Shown piece by piece: positions 7,626 to 14,640 of a stretch of 26,760 nucleotides of DNA (positions within the stretch are counted from its first letter, which is position 1; each line of letters begins with the position of its first letter). This DNA is from Bacteriovoracaceae bacterium UBA1511 (GTDB lineage Bacteria; Bdellovibrionota; Bacteriovoracia; Bacteriovoracales; Bacteriovoracaceae). The DNA lies in assembly GCA_002323535.1 (NCBI GenBank), contig DCQT01000007.1:1-26760 (forward strand), in the 5' to 3' direction. A program made the position numbers and the translations under genes. The notes under the pieces were generated by a model that ran no database searches, was not told where the DNA came from, and saw only the letters and a list, made by a program, of their open reading frames with translations.

Positions 7626-8150
7626 CTAGTTCTTTTTCTTTGTCTCATCAACTTCAGGAAAATTATCTTTAACTCGTACACTTGTTTTCAAGTGCTCTGC
7701 TAAGGCAGCAGGAGTTTCAACAGTTTTCATTTTTGCGAGCATCATTCCTGAGATAACACCATCTGCCTGGCCAGTTGGATGAGTTACTGAAATTTTGACC
7801 CATGAGGTTCTTTCAAGATTGTCGTTAGGAGAATTTTTTGCCACAAAGTTGAGATGATTCGCAAGCTCTCTATAAGCGGCAATTTTAAGAGGGATTTTGT
7901 CATTACTAGTAATTAAGGGAACCTCGATTAAAAGAGTATCCGAATTGTCAGCAAAAGTTCCCTTACAATCCACTTTCCAATCTTTTGGTTTCACCTTATT
8001 TAGTCTTACTGTGACTGCGGTACAACTTGCAGCAGTGTACATTTTTCTTCTATTTTGCATGTAATCAGATGTTTGAAATTGATACAAAAAAATGACAAAA
8101 AATAAGATTCCGATAGCAAAAATTGGTTTTTTCATTAAAAAGTTGTACAT
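7626..8150 (-). CDS. Membrane-anchored protein of unknown function
   Basis: 174 residues. After MYNFLMKK there is one hydrophobic segment (PIFAIGILFFVIFLYQF, about 9-25), then a hydrophilic periplasmic or external region that includes two Cys (in AASCTAV and VDCKGTF) and ends in a charged tail. It looks like a signal-anchored or secreted protein. A second ATG at 8135 would start at MKKPIFAIG and is an equally good candidate; neither has a clear ribosome-binding site. No family was recognised. It converges with the pseudouridine synthase gene (15-base gap) and is divergent from the YciB-like gene, with only 37 bases between start codons. Confidence 0.65.
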   Translation of the reverse strand: MYNFLMKKPIFAIGILFFVIFLYQFQTSDYMQNRRKMYTAASCTAVTVRLNKVKPKDWKVDCKGTFADNSDTLLIEVPLITSNDKIPLKIAAYRELANHLNFVAKNSPNDNLERTSWVKISVTHPTGQADGVISGMMLAKMKTVETPAALAEHLKTSVRVKDNFPEVDETKKKN

Positions 8151-8187
8151 GCTACTATTATGGCAGATTCATTAAAGAAGTAAATTC

Positions 8188-8763
8188 ATGAAAAAAAACT
8201 TTTTTCTAATATCATTCTTACCAGCACTAGTTTACTGGTACTTAGAGGAAAATTATCCTGTGAAAATAGCAGCAGCCGCAGGTGTTGGGTTGGCGCTTCT
8301 AGAGATTATTGCAGAGAAAGTCTTTCTAAAGCATGTTCATAAAATTTCAATTTTTAACTTTTTTCTGCTTCTTGTACTGGGTGGTATGAGTGTTTTTGCA
8401 GACGAAGGAATTTGGTTTAAGCTTCAGCCGGGGTTCACAGGCATTTTAATTGGCGGATTACTTTTGTCTTCCAAAGTTAGACATAAAAGTTTTTTTAAAG
8501 AAATGATGACAGATCTAAAGATGAAACAAACACCTCCTGAGTGGGTAATGGAAACGATGGAGTTTCACAGTGGCCTTTTCTTTTTTATCTATGGCCTGGG
8601 TATGTTCGCTATCGCGGTCTACAGTGAGACTTCAACCTGGTTGTTTTTTAAGACAATTGGGTTTTACCTCTGCTTCTTCGTTTTTATGATTGCTGAGATT
8701 TTTCACTTGAGGCATCTTATGAAAAAGCATATCGAGAAAATGCATATAATGAAAAATCTTTAG
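8188..8763 (+). CDS. YciB/IspZ (septation protein A)-like membrane protein
   Basis: 191-residue polytopic inner-membrane protein. It follows the YciB family pattern along its length: an N-terminal FLPALVYWYLEENYPVKIAAAAG, a central GGMSVFADEGIWFKLQPGF corresponding to the family's GGLT..F.DE.FIKWKPT, GGLLLSSK after it, and a C-terminal FFFIYGLGMFAIAVY with STWLFFKTIGF. Known YciB proteins (about 180 residues) affect cell envelope integrity and septation in E. coli and Shigella, though their biochemical activity is uncertain. The C-terminus is His- and Lys-rich. It converges on tyrA with a 5-base gap. Confidence 0.72.
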   Translation: MKKNFFLISFLPALVYWYLEENYPVKIAAAAGVGLALLEIIAEKVFLKHVHKISIFNFFLLLVLGGMSVFADEGIWFKLQPGFTGILIGGLLLSSKVRHKSFFKEMMTDLKMKQTPPEWVMETMEFHSGLFFFIYGLGMFAIAVYSETSTWLFFKTIGFYLCFFVFMIAEIFHLRHLMKKHIEKMHIMKNL

Positions 8764-8768
8764 CCTCT

Positions 8769-9473
8769 TTAACTAGAGTGTTGGTCTGCCTTTTCAGAAA
8801 TTGAATTCATTACTGAGATGAAATCTTCACGCATATTTTTTGAAAATCGGTTGTATTTATTCATGTCATTAAATAATTGATTCGTGTCGTTTTTGACGGT
8901 ATCAAGAATTCGAAGGAGTCTTCTGTAGCCTTTTGTATCAATGAGCTCTTCTTTTGCTCCAAATTCCATTAATGTGTTGCCAATAAAATGAGAAAGAATG
9001 AGCGTTCTTGAGATGGATTTATCATGCTCCTCTGGCGTTGCTTCAATCAGTCTCATTCCTTGATTGGATAGATAAAGCTTAATTTTTGTATACAATTCTT
9101 CATCGCAGCTTTCGTTGCATAGAACGAGTTTTGCACCAAATAATGTATCGTGAATACTATCAGGCCCAAACATTGGATGAGTCCCTAGGATTTGAACGTG
9201 ATTAGGTAGAGTGCTTTTCATCACATCCATCGGATATTCTTTTACTGAGCAAACATCAATGACAAGAGTATTTTTTTTGAGATGAGGAGCGATATCTTGG
9301 CAGACTCTCTCCATTTGTGAAATGGGAACACATAGTAAAACGATAGAGGATTCAGATATTTCACTGAGTGGGCGATCAATTGATTGATCAAATATTTCAA
9401 GGTCCACATCTCTGGAAAGAAAACTTGAAATTAATTTTCCTAAACGTCCATGTCCAATAAGTGAAACGCGCAT
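8769..9473 (-). CDS. tyrA: Prephenate dehydrogenase (TyrA family)
   Basis: 234 residues from the ATG at 9473, which overlaps the aminotransferase stop codon by one base (TAATG) and is preceded by a perfect AAGGAG. NAD-dependent oxidative decarboxylation of prephenate to 4-hydroxyphenylpyruvate for tyrosine. The Rossmann loop is GHGRLG (7-12); the diagnostic substrate motif GTHPMFGP is at 97-104; EEHD (149-151) and SHFIGNTL (161-168) follow as in the family. It is shorter than usual (family about 270-370) and has no C-terminal ACT or chorismate mutase domain; the mutase is supplied by the fusion two genes upstream. Arogenate specificity cannot be excluded. Confidence 0.9.
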   Translation of the reverse strand: MRVSLIGHGRLGKLISSFLSRDVDLEIFDQSIDRPLSEISESSIVLLCVPISQMERVCQDIAPHLKKNTLVIDVCSVKEYPMDVMKSTLPNHVQILGTHPMFGPDSIHDTLFGAKLVLCNESCDEELYTKIKLYLSNQGMRLIEATPEEHDKSISRTLILSHFIGNTLMEFGAKEELIDTKGYRRLLRILDTVKNDTNQLFNDMNKYNRFSKNMREDFISVMNSISEKADQHSS

Positions 9474-10639
9474 TATCGCTCCTTGATAAAATCGATAATT
9501 CTTTGACAACCCTCAATAACTCGATCAGTTGAGTCGGTGAAGGCAATACGGATATAGTTTTTCATACCAAAGGCAATGCCTGGTAATATGGCCACTTGTT
9601 TTTTTTCTAAAAGTTCGGCGCAAAAATCAAGGCAAGATTCCCCTGGTTTTAATACATGTTCAATTGAGGGAAATAAATAAAAAGCCCCCTCTGGTTTTTC
9701 AAGAGGTAGAACAGGAGAGATTATTTCAAATGCTTTATCTCTTCTTGTCTTAAAAAGGTTTTTTTGTTCCGAAAGAATATTGTTACTTGTGTACAAGCTT
9801 TCTACCGCGCCATACTGCGCGAAAGTACAATTATTTCCTGTAAGGTGTCCTTGAAGATTATTCATTGCCTTAGTGAGTTTTTTGCTTGCGATGGTATAAC
9901 CAATTCGAAAACCAGTTAGGGCATGGGTTTTAGAGAACGTACGTGCTGTTATGATGTAATCAAAAGAGTCTTCGACTAAATCAAAAAGGTGCTTTGGGGA
10001 GTCAGCGCTATAGATTAGATCAATATAGGCCTCATCTGAAATAATGAAGATGTCTTCTTTTTTTGCAAGAGTGATTAACTCTTTTAAAAAGTCTTCCGAA
10101 AATATTCGACCAGATGGGTTATTCGGAGAGTTGATAACGATCGCTTTTGTTTTTGACGTTAAGTTATTTTTTATTTGGTCAACTGTGGGAAGAAGAGATG
10201 TCTTATCAGGAGTGATAGTAACAGGTTTTGCGCCAGAGAGTTTTATCGCTTCAGGGAAAGTTACCCAGTAGGGGGCAAAAATGATGACCTCGTCTTCAGG
10301 TTCACAAATAGTTTGAAAAATTTGATAGAGACTTTGCTTGCTTCCATTCGAGACGAGAAAATTATCTATTTCAAGGTCATGATTGCTTAACTTTTTATGA
10401 TAATTAAGTAGACTTTTTACTAATTCAGCTTCTCCTTGAACTTTAGAATAACGATATTTTCCGTTATCAATGGCCTTTTTAGTTGCGGATAGGACGGACT
10501 CTTGAGGGGCAAAGTCAGGCTCTCCCACATTAAGTCCAATAATATCTTTACCTTCGTTTCTAAGGTTAATTATTTTTGCGGCGAGTTTAATGCTGCTAGA
10601 TTCTTCAATCGATAAAACTCGGTTAGAAAGGGAGGGCAT
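9473..10639 (-). CDS. aspC: Class I PLP aminotransferase (aspartate/aromatic type)
   Basis: 388 residues. Fold-type I aminotransferase, subgroup I-gamma style: GLNVGEPDF (35-43), YRYSKVQGEAEL, SNGSKQSLYQ (97-106), NSPNNPSG (170-177), SDEAY (201-205), the PLP-binding TFSKTHALTGFRIGY with Lys237, and YIRIAFT near the C-terminus. Such enzymes use aspartate, prephenate or aromatic keto acids. Being embedded between DAHP synthase-chorismate mutase and prephenate dehydrogenase, it probably makes tyrosine and/or phenylalanine from their keto acids, or arogenate from prephenate. It starts 2 bases after the upstream gene ends and overlaps tyrA by one base. The symbol is by family; the physiological substrate is inferred. 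Confidence 0.92.
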   Translation of the reverse strand: MPSLSNRVLSIEESSSIKLAAKIINLRNEGKDIIGLNVGEPDFAPQESVLSATKKAIDNGKYRYSKVQGEAELVKSLLNYHKKLSNHDLEIDNFLVSNGSKQSLYQIFQTICEPEDEVIIFAPYWVTFPEAIKLSGAKPVTITPDKTSLLPTVDQIKNNLTSKTKAIVINSPNNPSGRIFSEDFLKELITLAKKEDIFIISDEAYIDLIYSADSPKHLFDLVEDSFDYIITARTFSKTHALTGFRIGYTIASKKLTKAMNNLQGHLTGNNCTFAQYGAVESLYTSNNILSEQKNLFKTRRDKAFEIISPVLPLEKPEGAFYLFPSIEHVLKPGESCLDFCAELLEKKQVAILPGIAFGMKNYIRIAFTDSTDRVIEGCQRIIDFIKER

Positions 10640-10641
10640 TC

Positions 10642-11736
10642 TTAGTCTTCTTTTTCATGTTGAAGGTTACATTGTAACTCAACTGATTCTGTATGAATTC
10701 TTTTAAAGATATCTTCAACCATTTCTGGATTAACGCCTTTTTTCTTTGCAGAGTCTTTTCTTAGTTCAAGAAGCTCATCAAGTCTTCCTTGTTGAAAAAC
10801 CGTCACTTGCTCTGTTTGCTTTAATTTTCCAATTTCAACAGATATTTGTCCTCGTCCTTTAAGAAGCTCAACAAGTTCATCATCGAGTCGATCTATCTTA
10901 GCGCGGAGGTACTCAAGCTTTTGTTCAAACTGGGCTTTGGTTGAATATTCTTTTTTAGTCACTAGATTTGATAAAAGTGAATCTAGAGAGTCTGGAGTTA
11001 ACTGTTGGCCACTATCACTAAGGGCCACATCTGGATTGATATGCGTCTCAATCATAAGTCCATCAAGGTTTAGGTCTACTGCATGCTGGGCTACATGAGC
11101 GATGGGCTCTCTTTTTCCGCAAATATGACTTGGATCACAGATAACCGGAATTTCTGGATGCACTCTTTTGAGATCCATTGCCAAATGCCACATAGGAAGG
11201 TTTCGATAAATCGTGTTTTCAATTCCAGAAAAACCACGATGAATGGCACCAATTTTATTAATGCCTGCTTGGTTAAGCCTTTCCATTCCTCCAATCCATA
11301 ATGCGAGTTCCGCATTCACTGGATTTTTTACCAGTACCGGAATATCGACACCGCGAAGGGCATCAGCGATTTCCTGCATGGCAAATGGACTGGCCGTTGT
11401 TCTTGCACCAATCCAAAGAAGATCAATATTATGTTTTAGTGCTGCTTCAATGTGACTTGTTTTTGCAACTTCGGTTGATACAGGAATGTTGTATTTCTCT
11501 TTTACTGCCGTTAGCCAAGGAAGTCCTTCTTCTCCGATCCCTTCAAATGAGTTTGGCCTTGTTCTTGGCTTCCATATTCCTGCTCTAAAAATATGGGCAC
11601 TTCCTTTTGATAAAATGGCGTCCGCCGTTGCCATTACCTGCTCTTTTGATTCTGCAGAACAAGGGCCTGCGATAATGGCAGGCTCTTCCGGGTCTTTGTT
11701 AGTTAAAAAAGTTATGGGGTTTTCTAAATTTTTCAT
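10642..11736 (-). CDS. Bifunctional DAHP synthase-chorismate mutase
   Basis: 364 residues with two domains. Residues about 15-255 are a type I-beta DAHP synthase (first step of the shikimate pathway: phosphoenolpyruvate plus erythrose 4-phosphate), with AGPCSAES (23-30), RAGIWKPRTRP (51-61), WIGART (108-113), LVKNPVN (135-141), IHRGFS (165-170) and DPSH (201-204). Residues about 272-357 are an AroQ-type chorismate mutase, starting YLRAKIDRLDDELVELLKGR and ending in the third helix with VEDIFKRIHTESV. This DAHPS-then-mutase order is known from Bacteroidetes and some other lineages, where the mutase domain mediates prephenate feedback. Its start overlaps the proline iminopeptidase stop codon by 4 bases (ATGA). 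Confidence 0.93.
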   Translation of the reverse strand: MKNLENPITFLTNKDPEEPAIIAGPCSAESKEQVMATADAILSKGSAHIFRAGIWKPRTRPNSFEGIGEEGLPWLTAVKEKYNIPVSTEVAKTSHIEAALKHNIDLLWIGARTTASPFAMQEIADALRGVDIPVLVKNPVNAELALWIGGMERLNQAGINKIGAIHRGFSGIENTIYRNLPMWHLAMDLKRVHPEIPVICDPSHICGKREPIAHVAQHAVDLNLDGLMIETHINPDVALSDSGQQLTPDSLDSLLSNLVTKKEYSTKAQFEQKLEYLRAKIDRLDDELVELLKGRGQISVEIGKLKQTEQVTVFQQGRLDELLELRKDSAKKKGVNPEMVEDIFKRIHTESVELQCNLQHEKED

Positions 11737-12686
11737 CGAACGATCTCGTTGGTTATTTCAATTATTTTTGTTCTTGTTTCTTTTTCACTTAGTGAATGTC
11801 CACTCGTTGGCGTGACATATAGCTCTGCGTGAGGAATCGCCTTTTTTAAATCAAAAGCCGATTCCACAGGACATACAATATCATAGCGCCCATGCACAAT
11901 ATATGTTGGAATATTTTTTAGCTTGTGAGCATTATCAAGGATCCAGTTGTCGGACTCAAAGAATCCATTATTAATAAAGTAGTGACACTCAATTCGTGCA
12001 AAGGCCTCCGCGAAGTGGTCTTCGTCAAAACCATCCATTAAGTCATGATCTTGAACAAGTTTTGATGTGCTCGCTTCCCATACTGACCAGGCTCTTGCTG
12101 CCTCAAGTTTTTTCTCGCGATCATCTCCTGTTAGGACTTCATAATAAGCTTTGACCATGTCATGACGCTTCACAGGGTCGATAGCGTTCCAGTAGCGATC
12201 CCAAGCATCGGGAAAAATTCGACTTGCCCCTTCTTGGTAAAACCACTGAATTTCTTTTTTTCGAAGAAGAAATATTCCCCGAAGAATAAGGCTTTTTGCT
12301 CTTTCAGGGTGCGAAATAGCATAGCTCAATGAAAGTGTTGACCCCCATGAGCCACCAAAGACGTGCCAGCTTTCAATTCCTTTTTTTTCTCGAATTTTTT
12401 CAATGTCACTGACAAGGTCCCATGTCGTGTTTTCTTTTAATTCAGCAAATGGAGTACTTCTTTTACATCCTCGTTGATCAAATAAAATAATTCGCCAGCG
12501 CTTTGGATCAAAGTAACGGCGATAATCATCTGCACTTCCTCCTCCTGGTCCTCCGTGAAGAAAAACGACAGGCTCTCCTTCAGGGTTTCCCGCTTCCTCT
12601 ACATAGATAGTATGAAGGTCAGAAACTTGGAGCATTTCAGTATGGTAAGGTTCGATAGAAGGGTAAAGTTCAAGTTCATGGGACAT
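11733..12686 (-). CDS. pip: Proline iminopeptidase (alpha/beta hydrolase, S33)
   Basis: 317 residues, the standard length for prolyl aminopeptidases, which remove N-terminal proline from peptides in the cytoplasm. Oxyanion region HGGPGGG (44-50), FDQRGCKRSTP (69-79), nucleophile elbow GGSWGSTLSL with Ser113, acid Asp269 in VHGRYDIVCP, and His297 in SGHS complete the triad; CHYFINNGFF is also typical of the family. There is no signal peptide. It is the first gene of the aromatic amino acid operon, an unexpected place for a peptidase, and is joined to the DAHP synthase gene by an ATGA overlap. AAGGAACG precedes the ATG. Confidence 0.92.
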   Translation of the reverse strand: MSHELELYPSIEPYHTEMLQVSDLHTIYVEEAGNPEGEPVVFLHGGPGGGSADDYRRYFDPKRWRIILFDQRGCKRSTPFAELKENTTWDLVSDIEKIREKKGIESWHVFGGSWGSTLSLSYAISHPERAKSLILRGIFLLRKKEIQWFYQEGASRIFPDAWDRYWNAIDPVKRHDMVKAYYEVLTGDDREKKLEAARAWSVWEASTSKLVQDHDLMDGFDEDHFAEAFARIECHYFINNGFFESDNWILDNAHKLKNIPTYIVHGRYDIVCPVESAFDLKKAIPHAELYVTPTSGHSLSEKETRTKIIEITNEIVR

Positions 12687-12708
12687 AAACGTTCCTTTTT
12701 ATTTTTTA

Positions 12709-12721
12709 TGAATATAATTCA
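12709..12721. promoter_or_regulatory. Palindrome over facing -10-like elements, pip / cytochrome intergenic region
   Basis: TGAATATAATTCA is a perfect inverted repeat (TGAAT-ATA-ATTCA) in the 126-base gap between the divergent pip and cytochrome genes. It contains a consensus TATAAT on the plus strand (12713-12718) and TATATT on the minus strand (12716-12711). No good -35 is seen for either, so promoter or operator function is tentative. Confidence 0.35.
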
Positions 12722-12812
12722 ACTACTTCGTTGAGGCTAGAAGAAGTGAGAAATTAATGATGGATTTTTTGATTCGGGCTTCGGTAAAATTATCCTCAAT
12801 CTAGGAGTGATG

Positions 12813-14534
12813 ATGATTATAAGGATTATATTTTTCAGCCTTTGTGTTGCATTTTTTTCGTTTAATACTTTTTCCAGATCTGTTGATGAAATTTGGGATA
12901 CTCCAAACTGGGGGAGAGATGCTGAGCTATCTCTTGGAGAAACAAGAGAGAATATCTATGAGTTAAGTGACGCTGATAAAAAGCAATATACAAAAAATGG
13001 GAAGCTTCACGCTCTAGTTTATCCTGTGGAAGTGAGTGGAATCTTTCTCCCCACGGCACCGATGAAAAAATTTTTAAAAGACCCAAAAGCAATGATTGAT
13101 CACTTAGAGGGCCAACTTATTGATCTTCCTTTTAGAGCTCCCTCTTTTAAAACGATGGATGGATTTTATGATTGGGTTGGACTCTACGATTACCCTGATC
13201 AAGGAACTCAGGGAGAGGGGTTTGAAGAAATTCCTTATCCATCAAGGTCAAAGCCTAGTTACCGAATGGGTGTTACTTTGATTGAAGATAAAGAGGGAAA
13301 TGAAAAATTAACCTTCAGCTGTGCAACCTGTCACTCCATGGAGATGTTCGGAAAAAAAGTGCTCGGGTTAACTAATAAAAGACCGAGGGCGAATGAGGTC
13401 TTTGTGATGGCCGGAAAGTACTTACCCTATGTTCATCCTAGTATTTTTCGCTTACTGACAGGGGCGAATGATGTGGATACAAAAGAATTTACAAGAACCA
13501 GAAAAAACGTTCGCGCGGTTGGAACAAAGACTCCTCTTGCACTAGGGCTTGATACCTCTCTTGCTCAAATGGGTCTTAGTTTTTCTAAAAGACATATTGA
13601 TGGATATATTGAAAAGAGTCCGTTTTATGAAAAGTACCCAAGGTATAACGAGTTATCTAAAGTCCCGGCCGACTCAAAGCCCGCCGTGTGGTGGAATGTT
13701 AAATATAAAACCCGTTGGTTAAGTGATGGATCGATAGTTTCAGGTAACCCCATTTTTACTAATTTTCTTTGGAATGAAATTGGAAGAGGAGTTGATCTTC
13801 ACAAGCTTGAAAAGTGGATGGATAAAAACAAAAAAACAGTCATTGAGTTAACTTCCGCTGTCTTTTCAAATAAAGCGCCACATTTTACGGATTTTTTTGA
13901 GGCGGAACTTATAAATATTGAGAAGGCAAAAAAAGGGGAACTTGTCTTTAATAATACTTGTAAAAAATGTCACGGACAGTATGTAAAGAACTGGTCGAAT
14001 GAAAATGCTCATGAGTTATCAAGTTCTGAACTCTTGAAAACAAAGACAGTTCTTTATCACGAAAAAACACCGGTCAAAAAAGTAGGAACAGATCCACTTA
14101 GGTATGAGGGGATGAAGTATTTTTATGAGGATCTAAATAAACTTACTCTTTCAAAAAAGATGAACACCGTAGTGGAACCACAAGAGGGCTACGTGCCACC
14201 TCCGCTTGTGGGAATTTGGATGCGTTATCCATATTTTCATAATGGAAGTGCTCCGACTCTTTGTGACGTTGTGACAAGACCTAGTCAAAGAGAAAAGGTT
14301 TTTTATCAAGGACCTGCAGACAATCCAAAAACAGATTTTGATTTTGAATGCGTTGGTTACCCCCGCGGGAAGAGTATCCCAAAGTCATGGAGAACCGCTG
14401 AAGCCAAAATCGACACCTCCAGGCCAGGCCTCAGAAATACGGGACATTATAAAATGTGGCTAGATGATGAAGGGAGTGAGAAATATTCGTGGCAGGATAA
14501 AATTAATCTTATTGAGTTTTTAAAAACTTTATAG
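12813..14534 (+). CDS. Secreted di-haem c-type cytochrome, RoxA/MauG-like
   Basis: 573 residues; three start codons follow one another (GTG 12807, ATG 12810, ATG 12813), and TAGGAG at 12802-12807 favours 12813. An N-terminal signal peptide (MIIRIIFFSLCVAFFSFNTF SRS) directs export. Two haem c sites are visible: CATCH at about 170-174 and CKKCH at about 383-387. Near the C-terminus, PPPLVGIWMRYPYFHNGSAPTL followed by PGLRNTGH matches the conserved part of RoxA rubber oxygenases and related di-haem peroxidase/MauG-superfamily proteins. RoxA cleaves polyisoprene oxidatively; the substrate here is unknown and could be another lipid or polymer, or the protein could be an electron-transfer or peroxidase enzyme. 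It is transcribed divergently from the aromatic operon. Confidence 0.85.
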   Translation: MIIRIIFFSLCVAFFSFNTFSRSVDEIWDTPNWGRDAELSLGETRENIYELSDADKKQYTKNGKLHALVYPVEVSGIFLPTAPMKKFLKDPKAMIDHLEGQLIDLPFRAPSFKTMDGFYDWVGLYDYPDQGTQGEGFEEIPYPSRSKPSYRMGVTLIEDKEGNEKLTFSCATCHSMEMFGKKVLGLTNKRPRANEVFVMAGKYLPYVHPSIFRLLTGANDVDTKEFTRTRKNVRAVGTKTPLALGLDTSLAQMGLSFSKRHIDGYIEKSPFYEKYPRYNELSKVPADSKPAVWWNVKYKTRWLSDGSIVSGNPIFTNFLWNEIGRGVDLHKLEKWMDKNKKTVIELTSAVFSNKAPHFTDFFEAELINIEKAKKGELVFNNTCKKCHGQYVKNWSNENAHELSSSELLKTKTVLYHEKTPVKKVGTDPLRYEGMKYFYEDLNKLTLSKKMNTVVEPQEGYVPPPLVGIWMRYPYFHNGSAPTLCDVVTRPSQREKVFYQGPADNPKTDFDFECVGYPRGKSIPKSWRTAEAKIDTSRPGLRNTGHYKMWLDDEGSEKYSWQDKINLIEFLKTL

Positions 14535-14570
14535 ATTTTTTAACCTAAATAACGATAATTATTGGGACGG

Positions 14571-14640
14571 TAAACTACTGAAAACTGTGCATTTTCTCTA
14601 AGCCTTCAGTGCTAAACTACCGAGAAGATTGTGTAGTTTA
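14571..14640 (+). repeat. Three copies of TAAACTAC, two direct and one inverted, over the lipoprotein start
   Basis: TAAACTAC occurs at 14571-14578 and 14613-14620, and its complement GTAGTTTA at 14633-14640, where the last base is the A of the ATG of the GLUG lipoprotein. Either upstream copy can form an 8-bp stem with the inverted copy; the nearer gives a 12-base loop holding the only purine-rich (GAGAAG, 14622-14627) candidate ribosome-binding site. ACTGAA (14576-14581) and TTCAGT (14605-14610) form a further possible stem. This may be an operator or a translational control element. Confidence 0.5.

Noticed and set aside
11301..11815. Several plus-strand frames opposite DAHP synthase and pip
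   Set aside because: All are shadows of conserved minus-strand genes; overlapping frames of this kind are expected by chance.
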